Below are positions 8,838 through 15,367 of a stretch of DNA of 21,716 bases, piece after piece; position 1 is the stretch's first letter; the number at the start of each line of letters is the position of its first letter. Both the position numbers and the translations under genes were made by a program. The notes beneath the pieces are model-generated. The model saw only the letters and a list, made by a program, of their open reading frames with translations, made no database searches and was not told the origin of the DNA. The DNA lies in NCBI GenBank assembly GCA_946478975.1, contig CAMLEO010000096.1:1-21716 (forward strand), read 5' to 3'. The stretch comes from an uncultured Steroidobacter sp. Its GTDB lineage: Bacteria; Pseudomonadota; Gammaproteobacteria; Steroidobacterales; Steroidobacteraceae.

Positions 8838-9464
8838 ATGATCCTGATCATCAACGCGGAGAATCGCTCGCTGTTCGAATCGGAGCTGGTTGAGATGCAT
8901 CGGCAGCGCAAGGCGGTGTTCGTGGACGGTTACGGCTGGAGGGTGCCGGTGAACGGCGATCTGGAGATGGATGGCTACGATGGCGAAGGCACGACGTATC
9001 TCATCGCCAAGTCGAGCGGCCACGAAGTGATCGCCTCGGCGCGCCTGCTGCCGACCGAGCGTGCGCACCTGATGGCGGATTTGTTTGTTGCCGCGTGCGG
9101 CGGGAAGGTTCCGAGCGGGCCTTCGATCTGGGAAGTGTCGCGCTTCTGCGTGAGCCCGCGCATCGAGAGTCGTCGCAAGCGGGTTGAGCTGTTGTGGGAG
9201 ATGGCGTGCGGCGTGATGGAGACCGCGCTGCTTTATGGAGTGGAACAAGTGACGTTCGTTGCCAACGCGGCACTGTTGCCGCTGGCCATGCAATGCGGAT
9301 GGAGCGCCGCGCGATTGGGACCGACGTTGCCGGACGGCGATGACGAGATCACTGCCGTTGCCGCGTCAATAACGCCGGAAGGGTTGCGCGCGACGCGCGG
9401 CCGACTCGGCATTCACGGGCCGGTGACACGCTTTCCTTTACCGGCGGTAAAGATCGCGGCGTAA
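8838..9464 (+). CDS. luxI: LuxI-type acyl-homoserine-lactone synthase
   Basis: A 208-aa autoinducer synthase that joins an acyl group to S-adenosylmethionine to make an AHL signal. All invariant family residues are visible: Arg24, Phe28, Trp34, Asp45, Asp48, Arg69 (in ASARLLP), Glu99 and Arg102 (in WEVSRFCV). ATG at 8838 is chosen because GGAGG (8827-8831) lies six bases upstream and numbering then matches the family exactly; an in-frame TTG at 8763 would start inside the palindrome. Acyl-chain length and 3-oxo state cannot be deduced. It follows luxR on the same strand and is followed after 43 bases by the dioxygenase gene, so signal production and that enzyme are probably coexpressed. Confidence 0.96.
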   Translation: MILIINAENRSLFESELVEMHRQRKAVFVDGYGWRVPVNGDLEMDGYDGEGTTYLIAKSSGHEVIASARLLPTERAHLMADLFVAACGGKVPSGPSIWEVSRFCVSPRIESRRKRVELLWEMACGVMETALLYGVEQVTFVANAALLPLAMQCGWSAARLGPTLPDGDDEITAVAASITPEGLRATRGRLGIHGPVTRFPLPAVKIAA

Positions 9465-9507
9465 AGAAACTTTCATCATCCGATCGCACGATGAGGAGTA
9501 TGAATTG

Positions 9508-10437
9508 ATGTATAACGTCAGCCGCAGCAGCCAGGGAACGGCGCCGCGCGCATCCCGATCGTTGCTTGCAGAGAAAGGAATGTATCTCGACAAGCTGCGC
9601 GCGCACGGATACTTCATCATCGAGCGGCTGGCGGACGACGATGTCATCGAGCGTGTCGGTCGTGAGCTCGAGCCATGGTTCGCAGCTACGCCGCGCTGTC
9701 GCGGCGATTTCTATGGATGGAACACGACGCGTTTCGGCGCGGTGCTGCTGAAATCCCGCGCAAGTCACGAGCTGGTTTTGAATGAGCTGATATTGGCAAT
9801 CATGGAGGATGTGCTGGGACCGCACTGTGACTGGTATCAGCTCAATCTCTCTCAAGGCATTCGCATTCACCCCGGCGAGCGCCAGCAGGTGCCCCATCGC
9901 GACGAAGAGATGTGGCCGTGCGCGAAAGGTCGAGCGGAGTACCTCGTCAATGTGATGTGGGCGCTGTCGGATTTCACTGCCGAGAACGGAGCGACACGGC
10001 TGTGGCCACGCAGTCAGTACGCCTCGCTCTCGCGCGATGTCACGGATGCGGATGCAGTGATCGCGGAAATGCCGCGCGGCTCGGCACTCGTCTATCTCGG
10101 ATCGGTCACACATTGTGGCGGAGCGAATCTCAGCATCGCACCGCGCAGCGGGTTGATCTTGAGCTACAGCCTGGGATGGCTGAAGCAGTACGAGAACGCG
10201 TTTCTCACCTATCCGCCGCGCGTCGCGAGCGGTTTTTCCAAGCCGATCCGCGACCTGCTGGGGTATCGCATTCATCGGCCGAATCTCGGCGGCTACGAAG
10301 GGCAGGATCCTGCGGTGCTGTTCGAGACCGAGTCACACACGCTGCCGGCGATCGACGCGATCCCGCCGGGCGTCGCATTGGAATTGCAAGCGCATTACCA
10401 GAATCGCGCTGCTGGGGTTGAGGGGGGTGTGGGGTAA
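9508..10437 (+). CDS. Phytanoyl-CoA dioxygenase-like Fe(II)/2-oxoglutarate oxygenase
   Basis: A 309-aa PhyH-family protein. The iron-binding facial triad is visible as His130-Arg-Asp132 (QQVPHRDEEMW) and His202 (SVTHCGGANL), with Arg213 (APRSG) placed to bind 2-oxoglutarate. The intervening NVMWALSDFTAENGATRLWP stretch is typical of PhyH enzymes that hydroxylate or otherwise oxidise small-molecule metabolites. AGGAG (9494-9498) lies nine bases before ATG 9508; TTG at 9505 is less likely. The gene sits between luxI and a GntR regulator with short gaps, suggesting a quorum-controlled metabolite oxidation. The substrate is unknown. Tailoring of a secreted metabolite, of the AHL itself or of the lasso peptide further downstream are all speculative. 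Confidence 0.9.
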   Translation: MYNVSRSSQGTAPRASRSLLAEKGMYLDKLRAHGYFIIERLADDDVIERVGRELEPWFAATPRCRGDFYGWNTTRFGAVLLKSRASHELVLNELILAIMEDVLGPHCDWYQLNLSQGIRIHPGERQQVPHRDEEMWPCAKGRAEYLVNVMWALSDFTAENGATRLWPRSQYASLSRDVTDADAVIAEMPRGSALVYLGSVTHCGGANLSIAPRSGLILSYSLGWLKQYENAFLTYPPRVASGFSKPIRDLLGYRIHRPNLGGYEGQDPAVLFETESHTLPAIDAIPPGVALELQAHYQNRAAGVEGGVG

Positions 10438-10502
10438 CGACATCGACGGATGTTGCGAGTCGAAGGGTTGCATTTTTTCAGGTTAACTACGGAGGGCGCA
10501 CC

Positions 10503-11225
10503 ATGCTCTCGACGGATCCAAGCAAGCGAATCTTTGTGTTGAAACGTGACGAGGGCGGTCGCAAAGCCAGCAGCGATCACGCCGTGGAGGGAATCTACGA
10601 TCGCATCAAATCGCTGTTGCTGGCGCACACGCTGGCGCCGGGGCAGCTGTTGCAGATCGGTACGCTGGCGGAGGAACTCGGCGTGAGCACGACGCCGGTG
10701 CGTGAGGCGCTCACGCGGCTGGCGGCGGAACGGTTGATCGTGTTCGCTCCCAAGCGAGGCTTTTTCGCGAAGACGGCTTCGGAAGAAGAATTGCGCGGGC
10801 TGTACACGCTCAATCAGACGCTGCTCGACGCAGCGTTGCGGGAATGGACGCCGGCGACGGTGGCCGAAGAAGAGATCAAGGCGCCGAGCAAGATCTTTGC
10901 TTCCATTCCTTTGTCTGACAGCCCCGAGCAACTGACGCGCACCGCCGACGATCTGTTCGTGCGGATCGCGACACGCTCGGGCATCGGCGAGCTGACCGAC
11001 ATCATCCGCAACTTCAACGACCGCCTGCATCACGCCCGCATGATCGAGGGCGAGATCATCGGCGATGCGGTGGAAGAACTGTCGCGGCTACGACAACTCT
11101 ACAGCGAGAACAATCGCGATCAGCTGCTCGCCGCACTGAGCGCGTACCACGTGCGCCGGCGCGAGATGGTCTCGGCCATCTGCAAAGAGCTGCTGTTTCG
11201 GCCGTTTCTTGCCGAAAATAAATAG
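10503..11225 (+). CDS. GntR-family transcriptional regulator (FCD-like)
   Basis: A 240-aa regulator. The N-terminal winged helix-turn-helix covers ~28-95, with LLQIGTLAEELGVSTTPVRE and ALTRLAAERLI as the GntR signature. The helical C-terminal part has the length of an FCD effector domain. By eye, the metal-binding histidines are mostly missing: the usual FH motif reads DDLFVRIA, and only the late His (SAYHVRRR) remains, so the ligand mode may differ. ATG 10503 has GGAGGG (10491-10496) six bases upstream. It trails the dioxygenase gene by 65 bases and is followed by a strong hairpin, so it is likely the last gene of the luxI operon. GntR regulators are known in some proteobacterial lasso-peptide clusters, which lie next to this block. 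Confidence 0.9.
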   Translation: MLSTDPSKRIFVLKRDEGGRKASSDHAVEGIYDRIKSLLLAHTLAPGQLLQIGTLAEELGVSTTPVREALTRLAAERLIVFAPKRGFFAKTASEEELRGLYTLNQTLLDAALREWTPATVAEEEIKAPSKIFASIPLSDSPEQLTRTADDLFVRIATRSGIGELTDIIRNFNDRLHHARMIEGEIIGDAVEELSRLRQLYSENNRDQLLAALSAYHVRRREMVSAICKELLFRPFLAENK

Positions 11226-11235
11226 CAAAATTCCG

Positions 11236-11264
11236 CCTTCCGGAGGTGCCGAACCTCCGGAAGG
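11236..11264 (+). terminator. Strong hairpin after the GntR gene
   Basis: CCTTCCGGAGG and CCTCCGGAAGG form a perfect 11-bp GC-rich stem around a seven-base loop, starting 11 bases after the GntR stop. The downstream tract (TCGATTTGCT) is only partly U-rich. A transcription terminator separating the quorum-sensing block from the sigma/anti-sigma block is the simplest reading. Confidence 0.75.
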
Positions 11265-11444
11265 TCGATTTGCTCCGCTTCTGGTGAGTACCTAATGACG
11301 GACTCATGCCGATCGAGGCACACTCGCGCCTGCGGGTGTCTATAGCGGGATCGGCCTCATCCAGATTTCACATCGAAGGCCGGCACCCTAAGGTGGGAGT
11401 TGCGTGGCAGGCAGTGCTGCGCATCGAATCAATAGGGAAGAGTT

Positions 11445-11933
11445 GTGATCAAGTTCGGCCGTTGGGGCAACCCCATTCGCAGCTGGTTCACTTCGCGCGA
11501 CACGGCGCCCAAGAGCGGCGTGGACGATCTCGCGCAGGAGGTGTTCGATCGCCTGCGCCGCTACAGCGACGACACCGCGCTGGACAATCCCCAGGGTTAT
11601 CTGTTTCGGATCGCCGCGAACGTCGCCACCGAGTGGCGCGAGCGTTCTCTGCCGCGCGCGCCGAACGATCGCAGCTGGATCGATCAACTGCAGATCGATC
11701 CGACCGAACAATCCGAGCAAGCCGGCTTTCAGGCGCGCGTGAGTAAACATATGCAGGCGGCGGTGAACACGCTGCCGAAGCGACAAAGGGATGTGCTGCT
11801 GTTACACGTCAACGAGGGACTGACTTACAAACAGATCGCGGACCGCTTGGGCATCACGTATCGAATCGTGTTGCGAGACCTGACGCACGCTTACGGCGCG
11901 CTGCGCATGCAGCTCAAAGCGGACAACCTCTAA
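11445..11933 (+). CDS. FecI-type ECF sigma factor, copy 1
   Basis: A 162-aa extracytoplasmic-function sigma factor. Region 2 is represented by VDDLAQEVFDRLRRYSDD and NPQGYLFRIAANVATEWRER (core RNA polymerase and -10 contacts). Region 4 is the C-terminal LPKRQRDVLLLHVNEGLTYK and QIADRLGITYRIVLRDLTHA helix-turn-helix. GTG 11445 is preceded by GGGAAG (11435-11440). The matching FecR gene starts seven bases after the stop. It is a close paralogue of the third sigma factor (14747-15367), with long near-identical nucleotide stretches. By analogy with FecI it would drive a TonB-receptor gene when released by its FecR; the receptor at 16705-19710 is the obvious candidate. Specificity is inferred. Confidence 0.93.
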   Translation: MIKFGRWGNPIRSWFTSRDTAPKSGVDDLAQEVFDRLRRYSDDTALDNPQGYLFRIAANVATEWRERSLPRAPNDRSWIDQLQIDPTEQSEQAGFQARVSKHMQAAVNTLPKRQRDVLLLHVNEGLTYKQIADRLGITYRIVLRDLTHAYGALRMQLKADNL

Positions 11934-11940
11934 GGCTGTC

Positions 11941-12984
11941 ATGGAACAAAGCAGCGACAACCAGATCGACGCGCTTCTGAGCGAACAGGCAGCGGCTTGG
12001 TTCGTGCGCCTGGTTGCGAACGATCTTTCGCTTCGCGAGCGCCGCGAGTACCTCGCGTGGCTCAAGGCCTCAGGGCGTCACGTCGAAGCGCTGCTCGACA
12101 TCTATCGCTATCACGGCTACGGACGCAAAGCGAAGCTGAACAATCGCGTCACGCCGGAGCTCGATCCGGAAAGCAAGATCATTCAATTCGCGCCGCGCGG
12201 CGCGGTGACGCCCTATCGCCAGGAGCCGCCACGACGTTCGCCGATGTGGCGAATCGCAGCGGCGGTTGCCGGAATCGCGTTCACGCTGGTCATCGCTTAT
12301 GTCGCCAAGACCGCGTACTTCGATCAACGACTGGTCACCGATGCGGGCGAATGGGATCAAACCATGCTCGCCGACGGCAGCGTGTTGCGCGTTGGACCCA
12401 ATACTCAAATTCGTTGGTACTTGTCGGACCAACAGCGCACGGTGATGCTCAGCAGAGGTGAGGCCGTGTTCGAAGTGGCGAAGGATCCGCTGCGTCCTTT
12501 CATCGTTACGACGCAGGTTGGAGACGTGCGCGCGGTCGGTACTGAGTTCGGCGTATCGCTGGTGGATGCGGGCACCGCCGTGGTCACGGTTGCTCACGGT
12601 AAGGTCGCAGTCAGCAAGCCAAATCAGGGTCGCTTGCTGGTTCATGGCACGGACGCGATCGCCGATCTCGTCGCGAATCAGCAACTGACTTTGTCAGGTG
12701 ACAATGTACAGCCGGTGAAAGAAGTCGATGCCGATCGTGAGTTGCAATGGGCCTCCGGCTACTACGAATTCCGCGGCGAAAAAGTGAAACAAGCAGTCGC
12801 CGAATTCAATCGTCGCAATCGCATTCAAGTGGTACTTGCTGATCCATCCGTTGGTGAGATCACCATGCCTTTCACCACAGTGCGACTAGACGATCCAGAA
12901 ACATTTGCATTAATGTTAGGCGCACGGCCGGATGTGCAAATGGCGTATGAGAATGCGCAAAGCATTCGACTCATGGCTGAGTGA
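11941..12984 (+). CDS. FecR-type anti-sigma / signal-transducing membrane protein, copy 1
   Basis: A 347-aa single-pass inner-membrane protein. Residues ~10-58 form the cytoplasmic sigma-binding domain (SEQAAAWFVRLVANDLSLRE). A transmembrane helix lies at ~102-122 (MWRIAAAVAGIAFTLVIAYV). The periplasmic FecR domain spans ~132-225, with GSVLRVGPNTQIRW, RGEAVFEVAKDP and AVGTEFGV. The C-terminal domain (~255-330; FNRRNRIQVVLADPSVGEI) resembles the DUF4974/STN-like fold that meets the signalling domain of TonB receptors. It starts seven bases after the first FecI gene, with TAAGG upstream, so the two are translated from one mRNA. Expected role: hold FecI inactive until the receptor signals. No missing segment is apparent. 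Confidence 0.93.
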   Translation: MEQSSDNQIDALLSEQAAAWFVRLVANDLSLRERREYLAWLKASGRHVEALLDIYRYHGYGRKAKLNNRVTPELDPESKIIQFAPRGAVTPYRQEPPRRSPMWRIAAAVAGIAFTLVIAYVAKTAYFDQRLVTDAGEWDQTMLADGSVLRVGPNTQIRWYLSDQQRTVMLSRGEAVFEVAKDPLRPFIVTTQVGDVRAVGTEFGVSLVDAGTAVVTVAHGKVAVSKPNQGRLLVHGTDAIADLVANQQLTLSGDNVQPVKEVDADRELQWASGYYEFRGEKVKQAVAEFNRRNRIQVVLADPSVGEITMPFTTVRLDDPETFALMLGARPDVQMAYENAQSIRLMAE

Positions 12985-12991
12985 ATTCATC

Positions 12992-13013
12992 GCCGCGTGC
13001 CGCACATCGCGGC
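12992..13013 (+). terminator. Possible weak terminator after FecR copy 1
   Basis: GCCGCG and CGCGGC form a six-bp GC stem around a ten-base loop, followed by ATTTCCTTAT. It starts eight bases after the FecR stop. The stem is short, so read-through into the next sigma/anti-sigma pair is possible. Confidence 0.35.
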
Positions 13014-13094
13014 ATTTCCTTATCTGCACGCCGGAATCAAACAGGGATGATCCGTAGAACTCGCCCGATCTAAACTGGGGCAGGGGGGGACTCC

Positions 13095-13487
13095 ATGTCA
13101 TATGAAATCGCTGGCCGCATGAGTTGGCTCTTCAGCTGGCTCGGCCATGCTGATGCGAACGATGCAACTCGCAACGTCGCGCAACGAGCTCAACCACGCA
13201 CGTGGACTCACTGGCTGCACAGCGCGGTCCACAATGTTTCTTCGGAGCGCGTGAGCGCCGCTGAGGAACTGATCTCACAAACCCTGGCAGCGAGACAGCT
13301 CAGGAAGAGCGTCGAGCAGCTTCCCGCGCAACAGCGACAGGTCCTGCTCCTGCACGTGAACAACGGGCTGACGTATTGGGAAATCGCGGCGCGCCTCGGC
13401 ATGGACGAGGAAGTCGTGTTGCGCGACCTGGCCCATGCTTACAGTCAGCTGCGTTTGGAGTTGAGCGCCGAAGAACTGCGTCGCTAA
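13095..13487 (+). CDS. Truncated FecI-like sigma factor with region 4 only, copy 2
   Basis: A 130-aa protein. The C-terminal half (LPAQQRQVLLLHVNNGLTYW, EIAARLGMDEEVVLRDLAHA) aligns well with region 4 of the FecI proteins on either side. The region-2 signature (DDLAQEVF ... NPQGYLFRIAANV) is absent. The N-terminal ~65 residues (MSWLFSWLGHADANDATRNV and on) have no recognised domain, so the gene looks like a FecI paralogue with an internal loss of ~50-60 residues. ATG 13095 has a G-rich site (AGGGGGG) just upstream. The frame is intact and followed by its own FecR. Without region 2 it should not work as a normal sigma factor. It may be a DNA-binding competitor, an anti-sigma decoy or a decaying copy. 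Confidence 0.8.
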   Translation: MSYEIAGRMSWLFSWLGHADANDATRNVAQRAQPRTWTHWLHSAVHNVSSERVSAAEELISQTLAARQLRKSVEQLPAQQRQVLLLHVNNGLTYWEIAARLGMDEEVVLRDLAHAYSQLRLELSAEELRR

Positions 13488-13520
13488 CGCCAGGAGGCCT
13501 CATCACCGGGAATAAGGAAC

Positions 13521-14564
13521 ATGAGCCGGATACCAGAAGCGCTGCTACGAACGATCCACGAAGCAGCGGAGTGGAATCAGCGCCTCAAGGCTGGAGATCT
13601 GGACGACGCGCAGCGTCGTGAGTATGGCGTGTGGATGCAATCGCCGTTGCATCAGACCGAGATGGGGCGCGTGTGTCTCGTCGACGCGTTGTTACATCTG
13701 GCGCCGCTGAGAAACGAACCGGTGTGGCGCCCCGATAATGTCATCGACTTCGAATCGTACGCGCCCATGACCCGGCCGCGCGTGCGCGAGCCACCGCCGC
13801 CCAAGCGCAAACGTCATCTCGGTTGGAAGATCGCAGCGGCCGCGGTGGCGGCGGGCCTGGCGATCGGGCTGGTGATGATCGACAAAGCAGTCGCTCCGGC
13901 AGCGCCTGAGGCAGTGATCGTCACTACGGTCGGCGCGTGGGACAAAAAACTCATGGACGACGGCTCGGTGATTTATGCCGGCCCCAGGACCGAGCTCGCG
14001 TTTCATCGCGACGACCGGCAGCGCTACGTCACATTCAAACGCGGCGAAGCTTACTTCGATGTGGCGCCGGATCCGGCGCATCCATTCGTCATCACCACTG
14101 AATTCGGCAACGTTCGCGTGCTCGGCACGGAATTCCTGGTTGCCTACAAGGGCAACTCGGTTGTGATCACCGTGCGCGAGGGCCGGGTCGGCGTGACGCC
14201 GCGACGGGCGCCGGACTCGATGCAACCAACTGCCACGTTGACCGCGAATCAGCAGGTAGTGATGTCGTCCGCTGAGGTGCGTGGCCCGGTGATGGTCGAC
14301 GCCGAGCGCGAAGTGATGTGGGTGCGCAACTGGTACGAGCCGCACGGCGAAATGGTGTGCGAGATCATCCAGCAGCTGAACCAGCGTCACGACGTGGAGA
14401 TCGTAGTCGACGATCCGCAGGTGTGCCGCATGCGCATCAGCTCGCTGAGCTTCCGGCCCAGCGAACCCGAGGACTTCGTCCACAAGGTGAACCAGATCTA
14501 TGCCGAGTATCCGTATCGTGAAGGCGTCGCCGGCGGAACCGTGCTCCGGCTGCAGCGGCGCTGA
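13521..14564 (+). CDS. FecR-type anti-sigma membrane protein, copy 2
   Basis: A 347-aa FecR-family protein with the same layout as its neighbours. It has a short cytoplasmic helical domain (~11-60, AAEWNQRLKAGDLDDAQRRE), a proline/basic linker and a membrane helix at ~101-120 (GWKIAAAAVAAGLAIGLVMI). The periplasmic FecR domain follows (GSVIYAGPRTELAF, RGEAYFDVAPDPAHPF, VLGTEFLVAYKG), then a C-terminal domain with two cysteines (EMVCEIIQQLNQ, DDPQVCRMRISS). It begins 33 bases after the region-4-only sigma. The likely Shine-Dalgarno (TAAGGA, 13513-13518) is unusually close to ATG 13521. Its sequence is more diverged from copies 1 and 3 than they are from each other. If its own FecI cannot bind core polymerase, it may act on the paralogous sigma factors instead (inference). 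Confidence 0.9.
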   Translation: MSRIPEALLRTIHEAAEWNQRLKAGDLDDAQRREYGVWMQSPLHQTEMGRVCLVDALLHLAPLRNEPVWRPDNVIDFESYAPMTRPRVREPPPPKRKRHLGWKIAAAAVAAGLAIGLVMIDKAVAPAAPEAVIVTTVGAWDKKLMDDGSVIYAGPRTELAFHRDDRQRYVTFKRGEAYFDVAPDPAHPFVITTEFGNVRVLGTEFLVAYKGNSVVITVREGRVGVTPRRAPDSMQPTATLTANQQVVMSSAEVRGPVMVDAEREVMWVRNWYEPHGEMVCEIIQQLNQRHDVEIVVDDPQVCRMRISSLSFRPSEPEDFVHKVNQIYAEYPYREGVAGGTVLRLQRR

Positions 14565-14746
14565 GCTGCAGGAAGTGTGCGGCGCCTAAGGGTTGCCCTG
14601 CGGGGCATTAACGGTATTCAACTTAATCTCTTTATTTTGCTTCATCTCTTTGCATGACAAGCAATTCCACGGGGATCACCCGCTGCGCTGAGCCAGTCTT
14701 CTAGGCGAGGGCAAAGCTGTCTCCCTCCATTACGTCCAGGGCATAA
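14565..14746 (+). promoter_or_regulatory. Upstream region of the third FecI gene
   Basis: 182 bases between FecR copy 2 and FecI copy 3. It contains GGCGCCTAAGG (14581-14591), similar to sequences before FecI copy 1 and the TonB receptor. An AT-rich patch at 14610-14645 is the most promoter-like segment in the neighbourhood. No hairpin terminator with a U-tract is seen. Confidence 0.35.
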
Positions 14747-15367
14747 GTGATCGAACGCCAAAAGCAGCAGTCGCCAGGCAGTGATCGTTGGAGTTCGTCC
14801 AGGCAGGACGAACATGGCGAAAACGAGGCTCATTGTGCCAAGGAAGGGTCCCCCAAAGCGGGGCGGGATGGTCGGCTGATCGAGTGGTTCGGCAAGTGGC
14901 GCAAGCCCATTCGCAGCTGGCTGCGGAACCGGGCCTCGGTGCCACCGGGCGACATCGACGACCTGGCGCAGGAGGTTTTTCTCCGGCTCCTGCGTTACAG
15001 CGACGACATTGCGGTCGACAATCCGCAGGGTTATTTGTTTAGGATCGCGGCCAACGTCGCCAACGAATGGCGCGAGCGGTCCCGGGTCCGCAAGCCGCAT
15101 GACGACAGCTGGCTGGAAGAGTTGCAGATCGAAGCCGGCGACGAGCCGGAGAACGCGTTTGCGCGCTCGCGGGCGACCGAATACGTGCAGGCCGCGGTCG
15201 ACCGGCTGCCGCCACGGCAACGAGAGGTTTTGCTGTTACACGTGAACGAAGGGCTGACTTACAAGCAGATTGCTCAGCAGCGAGGGCTGACGTATCGCAT
15301 CGTGTTGCGGGATCTCACACGTGCCTACAGTACTTTGCGCATGCAATTGCGACTGGAGGATCTGTGA
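14747..15367 (+). CDS. FecI-type ECF sigma factor, copy 3
   Basis: A full ECF sigma factor of up to 206 aa. Region 2 is IDDLAQEVFLRLLRYSDDIA and NPQGYLFRIAANVANEWRER. Region 4 is LPPRQREVLLLHVNEGLTYK and the HTH that follows. It is very similar to copy 1 at protein and nucleotide level, pointing to duplication. The start is uncertain. GTG 14747 (AGGG six bases upstream) adds ~43 polar residues not found in copy 1. Homology begins at a CTG codon at 14876 (LIEWFGKW against MIKFGRWG), and there is no standard in-frame start between. The stop overlaps the next FecR start by four bases (GTGA), a classic translational coupling. Confidence 0.9.
   Translation: MIERQKQQSPGSDRWSSSRQDEHGENEAHCAKEGSPKAGRDGRLIEWFGKWRKPIRSWLRNRASVPPGDIDDLAQEVFLRLLRYSDDIAVDNPQGYLFRIAANVANEWRERSRVRKPHDDSWLEELQIEAGDEPENAFARSRATEYVQAAVDRLPPRQREVLLLHVNEGLTYKQIAQQRGLTYRIVLRDLTRAYSTLRMQLRLEDL
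14814..14879 (+). other. Possible 21-codon leader ORF overlapping FecI copy 3
   Basis: In another frame, ATG 14814 opens a 21-residue basic peptide (MAKTRLIVPRKGPPKRGGMV plus Gly) that stops at 14877-14879. The stop overlaps the CTG codon where homology of FecI copy 3 to copy 1 begins. It could be a translational leader allowing re-initiation, or chance. Only position supports it. Confidence 0.2.

Noticed and set aside
9436..9452. CTTTACC-GGC-GGTAAAG inverted repeat at the 3' end of luxI
   Set aside because: It lies inside coding sequence, has a three-base loop and no U-tract. Regulatory meaning cannot be supported, and it is too far from any start to be a clear operator.
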